DNA from: Eudromia elegans
Lineage: Eukaryota; Chordata; Aves; Tinamiformes; Tinamidae
DNA length: 64,000 nt
Reading direction: 5' to 3'
NCBI GenBank assembly: GCA_003342815.1
Contig: PTEX01000012.1
Location: forward strand, 5,069,209 to 5,133,208
Shown here: in pieces, positions 1 through 14,589 of the stretch
Position numbering within the stretch: position 1 is the stretch's first letter
Layout: every line of letters begins with the position of its first letter
Position numbers and translations under genes: made by a program
Notes under the pieces: model-generated
The model's input: the letters and a program-made list of their open reading frames with translations, nothing else
What the model was told of the DNA's origin: nothing
Databases searched by the model: none

Positions 1-3000
1 TCTTCAGAAGGCCTGCACCATCTGCCACATGTGCGGGAGATGCTGGCAGCTATCTTAGCCTAGCGCAGGCAGGCCTGTTTCTTCTCAGCCAAACCATAAT
101 CACCATGGTACATTATTAATTATAATAAAATAATCTATCTCAGATTTGGCCTGTAGTTTATTAACTAACTTCCTGCCTGAATGACTATTTGGTCTTTTCT
201 GGTATGTGTTTTAGCAGATGACTCTTGAGTTGGAATATTATCTTTCGGAAATTCAGGGCTTTGTTTCATAGTGTTGGCAGTAGCAGAAAAAGCCAGAAGA
301 GATCACAAGGAGTAACTCAAAATCCTAAGAGCGGGCAGTGCTAATTGCTGATACCATTGGGGATTTAACCTTTTGGGATGCTGTCCGGTGGGTAGGCAAA
401 GCATCAAGTAGATACTTTTTTTTCTTACCTTCTAATATTTTCTGGGGGAAAAAAAACCCCGAGTTCTTCTATACTGAGCTTCGTAGCAAGGCTACCTATA
501 TTTTTACTGCACCTGCCTTCATTGCTAAGTATACCTGGCATTGCTGTTGTGTGCCGCAAATTTAAAAAGTCATTATAGCTGTTAAAGTCAGCTTGGTTTA
601 CCCAGTCATGTGATCTGCTATAATTTTCCTGGTTGTGATTTTATACTGTTTAGTGTGTTCTTAAAATACTGACAGAACTATAAATATCCACACCTCACTG
701 TTTTTGCAATTATTACTCAAATATCTTCAAAAGGCGTAATTAAAGAATCTCTCTTGTGGAGCAATTTAAATTTAAAACCCTGTTTTTACTATTGTTGTTA
801 TCTTCTCTACTTTTAATCTTCCATAATTTCCTTTCACAGCTGTTACTGTTAACATTTCCCACCATTTGCTTTTATTATTCTCAAATGATCTTATATTTCC
901 ATAATCTCTACTGTAAATCTTCCCTTGTTCTGGCATCTGTTGGGCTATGAAAGAAGTTGCTAGCTAGAAGTATCTACTATGAAGTATCAGTTTCATTTGC
1001 TTTTTCAATTGCTTAGTTTTTATTGTGTTTCTGCAAACTAAGGATGCTGAATTTAAGCATCTAAAGCATAGATCTCTGTGTGCTCTAAAAGTAAAGTCTA
1101 ATAATTATATCAAAAGGAGCACTCCTGAGTATTTTGGCACGTTATGGTGTTAAGTGTTCAAGACTCTCTGAGGATAAATATGTTATTTTAAAGAGTGTGG
1201 TGAACAGTCACTGTAACTTGATTTTTTACAGCGTTAATAATTTAGAAAAAATTGTATTTAAATTGACTATTTCTGCTTGTGTTTTCAAAATAAGGATCTG
1301 GACAAAGTAAGATAAGCAGAGCAACTGAACTGTCATTTAACACTATGGGGTCGCCCTCATCCTTCAGCTGATTTAACTCTCTGTAGAAATTACCCAAAGA
1401 ACCACAAACCAAAACGCAGAGACTATTAACAGCTGTGTATGTTTTAAAGCTCAGATATTAAATTAATATCAGTGGTAAACAAACTGCATTGTTAGCAAGC
1501 TGCCATTAGTATGTTAAACTGTCATGATCCTACAGCATCGTGTCTGCAGAAACATGTATTTGTGCCCAACATATATAAGGAAATGACACTCAGTAAAGGC
1601 AAGTATAGTAGGAGGCAGATGTTTACTTTAAAACTAGAATGAGCTGCAACTTATAATGTGAAATGAAGGACAAAGTAAGATTTTTCCTTTTCATTTTTCT
1701 CTTGCATGACAGAAGAAAAAGGACAATATCAACTCATGCCAATTCTATGAAAAAAAGAATTCATGGAAATAAGTTTTTAGCCTTTGTGAGAAATGGAAGT
1801 GAATTACACTCCTAATGCTAAATGAGCTGAGCGTGTTGCTGTAGTGTCATTAAACTGAAGGGTGTCTGTTTATGGCTGAAGCATTTAACATTCTCACAAG
1901 TCCACATTTGAAAGTGGGTGGTGTGGATCTGTTTATTAATGTTACGTCGTCTATCTGCATTCTTTCTTGCTTCTTAGCTCAAAGTTTGGCTTAGATACTT
2001 AAAAATTATTTGAAGAGAGTCAAAATTATAGTGTATTTTAATAGATTACTAATACTTCTCTTTGAGAAAGAGTTAAACCTTTCACTTTGATTATAATCTA
2101 CTTGCAAATAAGGTACTGGTATATTTAGTGACATCTACCTAAGACAGCTTGGAATTTCAGTAGCAGGACCTTTGTGATCCACTACTGTAATTCATTGCTA
2201 TCAGCAAAGTCTAATGTCTCTCTCACTTCTGTTAGAGCACAAAATTGACAGCAAGATATAGATTGTTACCCAAAGTACCTCAGGCCTAAAAAAGAAAGGA
2301 AAGAATTTGAATCTTTTGTGAGTGATACATATGTGAGTCCTGAAGTCAGGGAACATTCCAGGTCCTTTAAATGCCTTGATTTGGTTGATGGCTGGAGGAA
2401 ACCTGCAATTTTATTCTCTTGCATGGCAGTTAAAAAAATCATAGTGATATGTGCAATAAAGTAGGCACAATTGAGATTACAGTTCTAGCATTAGCAAATA
2501 TGGCCTATTTTAGATGCTTCTTAATTCTGTACATAAAAAATGCGATTTTAAAAATTTGTTGTCTGAGATGCCACATCATGTGATCATTAATTTATCTTTT
2601 ATTCTAAATTGTTCTGATTTGTGTAATCCTCAGGCCCACTTCATTGTGGAGTGGTCTCATTTATTGCTTAAATCAATTACTGAAGAACTGTCCTTATAAC
2701 AGCTTCCCAGATTGAGGTATTACTCGATACACATATACATGTGTGCTTGGCAAACATAAGAATTTATAAGAGTGTTCACATTGACACTTTCATAGCAAGT
2801 ACTTCATTTGAAACTCTATAAAAAATGCCTACCTTTCCAAAGAGAAACACCAGTGAATCCAGAGCACTCCACCCAGGGGCACACTTGCCCCAGGAGGCAG
2901 TGGAGAAAGGCAGGAGTGGTCCCTTCTGCCAGCTGTGCCCCACTGCTGCACAGCAGCAAATCCAGATGTTGTACAGCGGCTGCTCTTCTTGGCTGGCAGG

Positions 3001-6000
3001 TGGACAAAAAAGGGTAGGTGAAAGGAAGGACAGAGATAAATTAAACTTAGCATCTTAAGGGAGCAAGAACCTGTTTGCTATTTGAGCCATAGGACTTACG
3101 AGGAAGCATTGGGAAGGGGAAGTGTTTGAGCTTCTTCCCTTGCAGTGGGCTGCCCCAAGGGCAAAGCTGTAACTCTGGCTTTCCTGGGGCTGGAGGAGCA
3201 CAGGGATGGTTGATACATTTTGCTTGGGTGATTTAGATTGGCATAAGAAGCTTTATCATTACTGGCTAAGCCAGGTAGCCAGTGTCTGGTCTGAAGCTGA
3301 TTGTGGACTATTATTTATGACTGAAAATGGAAAGAAGAAAGATGTCTCTAAAGATATGCAGGTTAGAAAAGATGAGAACCTTTTAATTTCCAGGAAAAAG
3401 AAATGGACTTTGAACCCAATAAGGTGTCTATAGCCCATGTTCAAAGTGAGCACTCATGAAGGCAAAGTTGGGAAGGTTACAGCGAGAGCCACCAGCTGGG
3501 AGGGGGAGAAGGCCCCTTGCTGTGTGACACTTGCTGTGAAGTGCCAGCATGGGATCACCTTTTGCTTTGACCAAAAAAGTAACCCTCTTTTTGCTTGTAT
3601 CAACAGTTTGCTCTAGAAATCTTAGCTCTGTCACTTTTGAACCCTCCTCTGATTAAGAGGACAAGCTGATCCTCCCTCTTGAATCCATCCGTCCTGGAGG
3701 CTCCCTGCCCCTTGTGTGGGTCCCTATCGAGAGCTCCATCCCCTCGCAGGGCAGCACTTGCTGCAGCAATGTGCTTGCAGTTTGTTCTCTTTTGAAGTTA
3801 CAGCACTAATCTCATCTGTATCTAATTGTTAGAATATTAAGCCTTCAAAGATTTCCTTTGTAAACAAAAGATTGTCATAACAGTTTAAGCAGGATCAGAT
3901 GTGTAAACTTAAGGGAGGAACCCTCAGTACGTTTTGCAAAAGAAGTTTTGTGCAAAAGGATATAGTTATAATTCAAATCTGCTTAGTGGGTTTTATGATA
4001 TAAAATATGTTACTTGAATTAAATGGAAAAAATACCTTTGCATAGTTAAAATTCACTTAAAGGAATAAGCTTTTAATCTGTTACCTGTGTGCCCCAGCTT
4101 TAATTTCCATGTAGTTAGACTTTCTCTTAAATTCATTTTGGATGCATTATGCTCCAGATCTGTTTCATATTGCAGAAGAGAATAGAAAATGGCTGCTAGT
4201 CCTATTAACTGCTGAGGGGATGTATTCATGAAAGGAAAAATTGCTTTATTGAATTTTAAAAGCACGTGTAGCTTTGAAAATGATTGCATTGCCCTGGGAA
4301 GTACAATGACTGAGAGAACAGGTATTTGTCATTTCTCGAAGTATTTTATTTAGAAATAAATCTTATTGATATAAGCTAGAGTCTTTTTTTATAATATCCT
4401 ACTATTTTAAATCAGATATTCAGTACAGTGACTTATACATGAAGTAAAATACTTTGAATTGGGAGAATTTGAATTAGTTGCTGAAAGAGAGAAGAAAAAC
4501 ACTCTGTAACGTAGTGCCTATTTCTGGACGGTTCACTGATGAATGGATGTATGTTGAAAGCCAGTGCCAAAAGATCTGGAAATGTATTGATTTGAAAAAG
4601 AAGTGTGCACACAATTTTAGTGGCCAGGTCATGAACTTCTTTAGGATCAAGCCATGAGGGGGGCAAAAAGTGGACTGTCTGTATCTTGATTTTTGAAAAG
4701 AAGTCTAGGTCTTTCTGTAAGGTACTCCCTGCCACATTCTAGTGCTAAGGTAGACAAAATTTAATGAGGGGTCTGTGACTGGGGTAACGGGAGGAAATAC
4801 GATGTTTTATTAGAGACAAGTGATCAGTAAATGTGTATAAATCTTTGTGACTTTTGAACCACCCTCTGCAGGCTCTTATCTCTTTCTGTTGATCATACCA
4901 AGGGAGTAGCTAGGCAGCTAACTTTTAGTTTCAGTAAGATGAAACTCACCTATTTTGAAGAATGTTAAAAAATCTGCTAGGTTTGGTTTTGTTTTAAATA
5001 GGAGATATTCTAGTGGAGCACTGCAGGGAAGCCACGCACCCAAGCACAGTCATACCAGCTACAACAGGAATGACCCTCCCAAGATTTCAGAAAGCCTCAG
5101 TTTTAGGAAAACGGCTTTCTTTGCAGCAAAGCCGTTGAAAGAGAGGTCATTGTGTTCTACAAGGTTAAGGAGTTATTCTTTCTCTGTTCTTCTTTTTCCT
5201 CTTGAGTTAAAATTCTTCCCTTCCATGAAAAGAATTGCCTTAGTGTAGCATGTCACACATGACCCAAATCTTTTGAAGTCTAAAAAATAACTGAATCGTC
5301 TGTATTTTTCAAGTATTTCCCCTTTCTTCAGGAAGGAAAGAAATTTATGGTCTCCTATTTTGTACGTCTCTCCCTCTTTGTAGTAATTTAAATTAATGAT
5401 TATAATAATACTTGAGAAATGGATAAATATAAAGTGGATGAACTCAATGGCAAATCATTTAGAAGAAATACCTATGTGTATTAAATAATAAAATACAATG
5501 ACAATGTTAATTTAAAGCCTTCCAGATAAATTGTGAAAACTAAGTTTATAATTTGATCGTTACCTTTCCCTAAACTCCTTTTATTTATTTTCTTTTTTTT
5601 TAACCAGAAAATCACCCATCATGTTTCCTTTGGGAATTATTCTACTGAATTGGAAATGGTGGGAACTTTTAATAAGCCTGGGTTTGTTTATAAGAGTGTC
5701 ATTCCAGGGTGCCGCTGAATTGCTGAGTAGTGCTAAGTAACCCCGAGAGCTTTGACTCAATTTCTGCAGAATTACAGTGTGGGCAGTGAAAGCTGCCTAC
5801 GCCACAGGCAATTTATGATGGATAGTTTATGAATTTGGGGTTGCTGCTTTGAAGATACTCTGGCAGATTTTTGGATCTGCTGCCGCTGCTTTGTACAAGT
5901 CGGCCCAAAGGAGATGAATCCTGGTGGCTGGTCAGGAGCTCCACGTGCAGGGTGAGTCCTCAGACAGAAGTTTGTGTGACCAGCAAGCAGCCCGCAAGCC

Positions 6001-7850
6001 ATAACTCTTTAACAGGGCCTCCGCTTCTCCCAGTAGACCTGATTCTGATATGAGGGTGAATTTAGCAGTGCATAGGTGATATTGGCTCTCTTGTAGCTGC
6101 AGGGACATGGCAAGCATTTTCTTCATCATGAGAAAATCAGAGAAATATCTCCATCCTTCATAAAAACAGTGGTGAAATCCAAATACAGGGTTCATTCACC
6201 AAGTATTAAACTGCCTAAGGAATACATGTGTGTTGCCCTTCTATTTGAAGAAGATTTCTGTGTTCACTCAGTGCATTTCTGAGCTCGCAGTTGTGGCCTT
6301 CCTTTAGTTAACTACGATGTCAGGCCGATAGTTCAATTTCTTGAAAGTTAAAGGGAAAAATAAAAAAATACATTTATCTTTATTTCTTGTAGGACACAAA
6401 TTTTGGGGAAAAAAAAGTACACTTGGGTAACATATCCTAAGTTACAGTAAGAATGGATTGCTTCTGCTTCCGATATATACAGTCCTCAACTTAAGGATCT
6501 CAGAATTTTTACTGCTGATATTCACCTTCATACACTGGGAGTTCCTTATAAAGCTGGCTTCTTTTCCTGCTTATTCAGCCCCCCTGCCCTGTTCATCCCT
6601 TCTTCTTCTATACAGTGAAGGAAATAAGTATGATATACAAGAAGCAGATATTCACAGAAACATTTAGAAGTGCTTGTGTGTTATTTACTAGGTATGACAA
6701 GAAACAATCTCATGGCTGCTCTAATACTGATAACCAGAGGTACCACTCATTAGGCCCATGCTGAGGGGAAAAGCGCAGGAGATCTGATTCACATCTTTGC
6801 CCTCTGTGGTAGCTCCAATGTTTTAGTCCAGTATCTTAAAAACTAAGATTGTTAGGGCCATGTTAGGATACACTCATTCATGTTAAACAGTACAAAAAAA
6901 AAAAAAAGGATAGTGTTTTCATTTTAATGTACAATAATGATTACATTTGGGAGAGGACCAATAAAGATGCCAAGTTCTTTTCTCGTAACATTTTACGGTT
7001 AATGCTACTAGCTCTGGGAAGCCGCCATGCCTTATTTGAGTGGCAGTTCCACATTTCGTAAAAATTAGTAGATGCTGGTGTTTCAGTCCTATGTTACTAG
7101 GTAAGCTGGGATGAATGTTCAAGATAAGCCCAAGAAGAATCACCCCAACTAAAGTTTCCACACCTGGATTTATAATTGAAAACTTGAGTCCAACTGCCAG
7201 CGAATATATATGCTAGAAAAAGGAAAACCTGGGGACTATAAACAACTTGCTGATTTTGTAAGTGTTTACACCTATGGAGACTGAAATAACAAAACTGTTG
7301 CTAAAAGTAGGTTTTGAGAGGACAGTGTTAGATTTTTCTGTATGTTTGCTAGTTAATTTTCAGAAAGCAGAAGAAACATCAGTGATGACACACTGATGAA
7401 CACATGATTGATTCTTCTGCATCTTTGCATGTATTTCCAGAATATAATTAGCAAAAGTATGCCATAATGTACAGATTGTGCAGTATGTGTGGTCAGACCT
7501 TCCTGAATGATACATGATTGCATCCAAGAGCAGGATGCTTAAGTTGCAGATTTAGCAAATTACTTTCCCATTTTGTTTGACCCTGGAAAATTCCCTCAGG
7601 AGGAATTTATAGATTAATGTGCATGTTACAGAAAACCTTTGCTCCATAAGGAAACCTGGCTAAATATGAATCTTACTCTGTCCTTTTTTCTCTCTGTCTT
7701 GGTATGTTTTTGGTAGGAGAGTGAGTACCAATATGTTGGATCGCTATGATTTTAGATTTGTGTGGCTTTGGTGAAACAACCTCATGATAATATTTTGTGT
7801 CTGTGGAGTATTTAATCAGGTTAATATTTATATATGCATTTTAATGCTTT
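1..7850. other. AT-rich intronic DNA, no gene seen
   Basis: This is the distal part of the long intron upstream of exon a. I looked for the family block that should precede exon a (the exon ending ...VDAD before the split Ser) and found nothing like it. The open frames are short, on both strands, and none resembles a known protein. An A-run at about 6,892-6,907 is the only simple repeat of note. Confidence 0.6.
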
Positions 7851-7856
7851 GTCCCA

Positions 7857-8600
7857 TTAAAAAAAAATAAAAAGGGATATAAGAACAATCCTTACCCTGC
7901 CCACCATGATCTCCACTTTCTTGCGAGTCTCCAGTGGGCCTCTACTTACACTACTGCCTGTGCCATTAAAAACTTCCAGAAAGAGGATCATGTTAGCACA
8001 CACTAAATTTTCCCTCCAGTTGGCCCGAGAGTGCTCGGGATGATTTAGTGCTTTCCTAAGCAACCTTTCAAAGCAGCACGTGTTGAAAGGGTAGCCAGAA
8101 AGTGAACTGCTGGCCTGGCTGAACCCCGAGCAGGAAGCTTCCAGGGACACGGTAGAGGAATGACTTCAGCATGAAGAAATGGCAAACTGTGCTGCTAATT
8201 ACAGTCCAAAAGAGGATTACTATATCTCTGTGACACCTGAGGTTCTTCTGCTGATGTCTAGTGAATATTTGTATGAAAGGTATCAAAAGTACAGAGGAGA
8301 GCCCTATTGGGAAGAGCATACGTACCATGACGAGGACGGTGCGCGTGCCAACGTGCTGGCCCTTTGACTTCCATTGCTGTGCCAGGAGTATGAAATTCAG
8401 CAGAACAGAGTAAGATGCAGTAGTGGCAGGAAGCTCCTGTTTGTTTTCCGTTATGCTGCATTTTCAAGGATCTCTGAGGCACGTTTGGCTGCCGTTTGGT
8501 AATAAAGTCTGCGTGTCAGCCCCATCCGGACTCTGCGTGAGCCCGCAGAGGCCATCCCTTCTCGTATTCCAATCTGAGTGAAGCCTCCTGAAACTCATGT
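7857..8600. other. Intronic stretch of mixed composition with short open frames on both strands
   Basis: The composition is less AT-rich than the surroundings. On the minus strand a 97-codon frame (8150 to 7857) ends near a donor-like GTAAGG. On the plus strand a 62-codon frame (8179-8367) is followed by an AATAAA at about 8,501. Neither translation is recognisable. It may be noncoding conserved DNA, a lncRNA exon or chance. Confidence 0.3.
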
Positions 8601-11489
8601 CAGAGGCCTTACAAAAATATATGGCAGTCTTTTTTTAATAAAAATAAATAATTGGATCCATGATGTGTAGCAAATTACAGTCTTTATACACCATTTCATT
8701 TTAATGCCCAGGTTCCTTTAATTTTTCACTAGTTAAATAAACAGAGGAGTTTGGGCTTCTTAGTATATTTTCATTTTTGTATTGTTTAATGACTTATTTT
8801 TGGCAGGCACAATATAGATTTTTTGGATAAGAGCATCTAGTATCATTCATGCATTCTGTGGAAGTCAGTATTATGTTGGTGTTTCTCTGTGAAGTGCTTC
8901 CTTCTCCCATTTTTCTGTATATTTGAGAGAAATCTTAGAATTCATCAGCAATAATCATTGGTAAAGCAAGACATTTTGTAGCCAACTTTTTTGAGATTTT
9001 TTTATTTTTCTTGTTAAACATAGATTCTTAGAGGAAGCCACAAACCCAGTTATTTCTGAAACTCTGTTAATTTAAAGTCAGACCCCCTTCATTAATGGAT
9101 TTCTCTTCCTAGTGCCAGTTTTTCTCTCTGATATTTTTATAAAAGCTTTCTATATTCCCCTTTGGCTGGCATTACTTCACGAGGCTTCTTCTCAGGCGTT
9201 ATCTCGTGCCTGCAAGACTTCGCTCAATCCATGTTATTAATTGGTTTCCTCTCCTTTTCTTTTTACAAGAAAGGACTCTTTTAACCTCTCGAACTTTGAA
9301 ATCACGTTGGTCATTTCTTACTCCTTGCATTTTGCTTTTGAGCAATATTGCATTCGATTATACCTCCTGGAGTGTCTTTCAGGTTTGACCGGCTTTCTTG
9401 GACTCATTTTTTTTTTAGCTTGTGCTAGCTCCTTTCATTTAACTGTTTATTCTTATATCTGCCATCTGTTTTTTTTTATCAAAGAAGAGGGTGCCAAGCT
9501 CTTACTTGTAGTCCCACATGTCTGAAGGTGGTTGTACTTCAAAATAAGCTCTGGTTCTCTTTGCTGTCAGAGATCTGATTGCATGGGTTAGTCCATAATT
9601 AAACAGAAGACTTTCCCTTCCATTTTCCCAAAGTGATCACCTCTTTTTAAATCTCCTTTTCACAGCTGCATTTTTGATGGTGGGATTCCAGCTCAATCAA
9701 GATAATATTTGAAATCCAAATTTACTTACCTATATTCACCCCGCCATGAGAACGTATTTTTACTGCCCACTTAGGTTTGAAGGTATTTGCCCTACCCTTT
9801 CAGGTTTCACATGTGGGCTCACATTTTTCTCCAGCACACCGATTTCAGCAGCTTTACCTTTTATTCCAGCTTATCTTTGAGCCTCTTGTATTGATCTTGC
9901 CAACCTGCATTCACTCTGGTGTGTTTGCGCTCTGCTGCATGGGGCAGATCCTGTGTGCAACGTGGAATTTGGGAGAGAGCAACAGTAGTCCAAATTGAGA
10001 AAAAAATAGCACAACTCTGTTGTCAGTATTCAATTTGGAAAGAAGCCTTTGACAGCCTGATAAATGCTGCTGAAATGGAACATCCAAAGAAATTACTTCA
10101 GCTGTGCGAAGTGGGTGGTAACAAGTGCGATAGCCAAGAAGGCTGGAACGTGCGCGGGGGACCACGTTTCCTAAGCTGGCAGGGACCTAACTAATTGCAA
10201 CAGGCTTTGAATGTTTCTGCTGTCTGCAATTATATTTGTATTTCATCTCTGACTTGCTGGCTTGCTGTTCAACTCAAGTGCTGCCATCGTGTATTAGTGC
10301 AGAAAGAGAGGAAGAATTTTGCTGCAACAAGATTTTTCCCCTCATATGTTGAAGCTTTTTGAGGTCCTCTCCTGCTGTATGTTATTGACCTACCTCTGCA
10401 GTCTTTGGAGTAGTTTATTGGCTAGCCTACATGTGCCATATTGCTGCTATGACATTTCCTGAAGCTTTCTGTCTGAGAGGGGATTTTTGATTTGTTTTTG
10501 TTTCGTTTTGTTCTTTTTCTGCGCAGCTTCAGCCAAGCAGTAGTCCTGCATTTTGGTCCGTTCTGGCTTTAAATCAAGATGACATTTATGGGAGAGCGTC
10601 AGGATGCTGGGGAGAGATCCAGAGTGATTGGCTGCTGTTCTGGCAATGATTTATTAGAGCAGCTCCCCTCTCTCCCTGACTTTGAGATTTTGGCACATTT
10701 ACTGCTGCAAACTCAGCTATCCAGTGGTCTTGTTACCTTCTCAGCAAAAGTTTATTGTATCATAGACCCTGACATTCAAGTTCAAAATCCAAGAATGCAT
10801 TCATTCTTAATATCAAACATCAATAGTTTGCAACTAGACTGTGGAACTTGCTTTCAGCAGCCAAACACTCCGGCTACATGTTGCCCCTATATAATTTAAA
10901 ATGCAGTGTCAGCTCTGTTTTCTCAGACAAAATAACATATGTTCTACAGTATTTTTGGAAAACAATGGACACACTTTGGATTTCAGCCAGACTCTCTGCA
11001 TTATGTGCAGGAGATGTGCAGGTGCCTTGGGGCTTTAATAATTAGGAGGCCAACTAATCAGAACACTAGGCAGGGAAACTGCGGTGATGTGGGCTGCCTT
11101 TGCCTCTGGACAAAAATTGTCTTTCTTCTCTATAGCTAATGCAAAGCATTAAACTTTGAGATGCCTTTCAGTCCATGTAGGAAGCACAGTACAGAGCTGG
11201 TGGAATCATTATTGAGTAAATATCGTATTGTTTATGCTACCTGGATTTCCTTGCTTTACCAAATAAATGGGCAGGAGGGAAGGGAGGGGAATAAAAGCCA
11301 TTAACCTCTAATGGTGTACACTAGTAGGGCAGAAGTGTGATGTTCCTGGGCTAGTACTGTGTCAGTCACTGGTTTCAGATTGGTCCAATACACTGAATTT
11401 GCATGAGCTGATTTATTTTTCCTGAGGAAAACCTAAGAACTGGGCACAGAGTTGCTTGTTGTTAAGCATATGTACAGATTCCGTGTGCC
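8601..11489. other. Intronic DNA, no gene seen
   Basis: T-rich and without recognisable coding sequence. A strong polypyrimidine tract ending in gcgcag at 10,526 looks like a splice acceptor, but I see no convincing exon after it. Confidence 0.5.
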
Positions 11490-11925
11490 ATAAGTGAAAT
11501 CTTGTCTGGTACCATCTCCCACCCCGAAGCCACACAGTCCTCGGGCGAGCTCAGGTGTTACCGCTCGGCTCTGCAGAGAGCCTGTCATGGCTGAGCCATG
11601 CACTGGGGTATTGCAGGGGTCAATATACCGCAGTTCCTGGTGGGAAGGACCTGCCTTCCCAAATCAGCCAGCAGAGAAACTGAGCCACGTGCACCTGCGT
11701 GTATCCTGCCTGCACGTGTTTAGCCATATGGTAGGAACGTATACGCACGTGCGGTGGCATCTCTGTGTGTCTGCAAGGGTGCGAGCAGGGCTTAGCAGAG
11801 ATGGGGCACAAGCCATGCTGCCGCTGTCACCATCCGTGCGGGCTCTGCGCTCAGAGTCTGCTGGCTCTCAGTATCACCCCTCGAGCTGGCGGGACTTAAA
11901 AGCTAAGAGAAGGTGGCCTTAAATG
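11490..11925. promoter_or_regulatory. GC-richer intronic patch with three CACGTG boxes
   Basis: CACGTG occurs at 11,686-11,691, 11,713-11,718 and 11,746-11,751 inside a patch of higher GC than its flanks. Such palindromic E-boxes bind bHLH factors (MYC/MAX, CLOCK/BMAL1, USF), and the core ACGTG also fits HIF sites. A regulatory role is inferred from clustering only. The 142-codon plus-strand frame that covers the patch is not recognisable. Confidence 0.3.
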
Positions 11926-14580
11926 GGTAGCAGTGACACCATGGGCTAATCTTATAGCACTTGGAGGATAGGCATAGGAAGCGTCTTAGGAAGCTAACAG
12001 ATAAGTAACAGCACTGAGCCAAGGGGGCGAAAATACAGTGGAAATGTTTTCATAACGATTATAGATAAATTAAAATTATTCATCAAAGCATTTTGCAGAG
12101 ATTCATGAGGCTCAAGAAGCTGTTTTGGTTCTTACAGTCTGATGAACTAGATAATTAAAAATTTACTCTGACAGTGTCGTTCAGAGCTGCTAATTATTTA
12201 CCAGATTTTGCTTAGCAACATGGTGCTGTATATTAGATTTAACTTACGTTGTGTTTTACTGTTTATATCAAAAGTAGAAATGGACAAAATCCCCATATGT
12301 CTTATTTTCCTTTTGTTGCAATGTCAAAAGAAAGGACTATGTCACTGTCAGTTGTCAGGAAGCATCCAGTATTTATCATTCCATATTTTTATCTTATCTT
12401 ACAAATATTAATTTAAGCATCCCAGTGCAGTTAATTTTTTCTTTTTTAATAATTAAAAATGGAGGATGAAGTGTTATTTTTGTCTAAACCATCTTAGAGT
12501 CTGCTGTGGAGTATGCTTGCTTTTGAATTGCTCGTCTACCCTCTTAATCCCTCAGTATTAAATTTTCAAAAGCCAGTTTTTGCATAAGAAGCATCCATGT
12601 ATTTCCCATGCTTTATTTCTGCCCTGGGAAATTATATCCTTAGTATTAACTGTGATGAATCTGACTTTTACTCCTACTTCTGATGTTGCTGATTAGGCAA
12701 ACAACTTGTCTGACTTTGGCATTTGCTGCTTTGCTCAGATCTTCACCCGCCCACCCCCAGCTCCTGTTCCTGTGTGCTCCATCTTTTCTCATCCTGGTGC
12801 ATCTAGAATGCTAGGGAAATTACAGATTTTCTTTTTTGCATCTTGCTCCCGTGCATAGCCAGAATTTTCAACCAAAATATTTGGTTGGTATTTCTGGAAG
12901 ATACCATAATAAAAGATTTGGTAACTGTGAGTGATAATCAGCCCAAACAACTTGGTTCTGGCCACGTGGGATTGTACAATCAGAGATGTGGACTGGAGGG
13001 CACCCTCGTCGCCTCATCTATTCTAATGCTGCACTGGGCCTGAAAAGTGCTATTTAGTGGTTTGTTCTCACCTTGAGTATTTTATTTCTCCTGGTAAAAT
13101 AATTCTCATCTGCCGCAGCAGCTTGTTAAATTGCCTTTCCTGTAGGGTTGTGTTTTTATATAGATTTTCCCAAATGCAGCGACATAAACATCAAAATAAA
13201 AAATAGCTGTAAATGGTAGAAGACAGGAATTCTAAAGGAATACATATGAGATAGCGGTCAAGAAAGCAGTCAGACAAGACAAAAAGCAAAACAGAATAAT
13301 TTTAGAGCTGGGAGTCTAAGGAAACAAGAATATAATCTGAGTTCAATAAAAATAATACCACCACCGCAGAGCAAGACTAGCAATAGATTTTCATATTCTT
13401 ACAAAACTGAATTGCAAAAGCTTTTGCAGATAGTAATATTTATGTCCATTTTGAGACAGCATCCCTGTGATCCTTCTGTAAGACACTACGTAGTTATCAG
13501 GATGCAATTAGCATGTAGTAAACAGTGGTGTGGAGAAAGACCCTGATGGCTGTAGATAACCTGACATATCTGAACAGGAAGCATCCGAGCATTTTAAAAA
13601 GCAGAGAAAAACTCAAGTGATGTTCAGTGAATTCGTGAAGGCACTCCCAGTTGCCTAGAGAAGTCAAAACCAGCCCCCTGCTGTGAGGCTGTAAATCAGG
13701 AAGTCATTGCTCAGTCATATGGATGCTTTATTGAAAATATTCGTGTGTCTGTTATTTACAAAATCCTCACGTGGGGAGACTCACCCCTTCCGTTTGGCGA
13801 AGAGCTACGGTGTGGTGATCCAGGCTGCAGTACACATATTGCTTACTTTTGGACACCCAAAGTATTTTTCAGCTGCTGCTTTGTATTTGCAAAAGACTCT
13901 TCAAAAAAAGCTATTTAGTAAAGCTCGTAATAGCCACTCCTCTGATTTTTAATTTCTTCCATAAAATAAGAAAGCCATCCCATTTTATACTCCTGGTCTG
14001 CTCCATGCAGACTCAGAAAGTAGCTTCTCATCTGATCAAGGAGAGGGCTTCACTGACTCACTTTAGCATAAACACAACTGCCCGTGCCCTCTGCGTGGTC
14101 CATCTAATAGCCGGTAAGCTCCAGAAGAGCATGATGTTATAAAGAGTTTTGTTGGAAAAATGGGAAACCATTCAGCATTTAAAATTAATTTTCACTATTT
14201 TCAAAATAACTTTATCACATAAAACAAGAGAAAACAAGAGAATTGTAGTATTTCACAGTGATCGTTGTTCCTGATATATATATGTTTTAATATTCATCAC
14301 ACTGTTAGTATATCATTAACTTAATGGAAACATTCATAAAATACTGACAAAATATTTGGTGTATTAATAGGTAATGTTTAAGCATGTGTTCATCCATCAA
14401 ATAGCTGAATATTGAATTGAATCAGAAGTGTTCGCAGCAAACTGATCTACAAAGTAATGAGATCTGAGCCAGGTAAAATAATTGAACCTAAATCCAAATA
14501 AGATAATTTTTCAGAATGCCCTTTTCCAGATCCATTCTTTTTTCCTGCAGGCAGTTTCTCGAAAATAACCACAGCCACTG
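11926..14580. other. AT-rich intronic DNA, nothing recognised
   Basis: No open frame resembling a protein and no interspersed repeat that I recognise. There is a perfect 2 x 10 bp direct repeat (aaaacaagag) at about 14,222-14,241. Confidence 0.5.
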
Positions 14581-14589
14581 GCTTAGAGC

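Noticed and set aside
11494..11922. 142-codon plus-strand open frame
   Set aside because: No family resemblance; the length is explained by locally higher GC.
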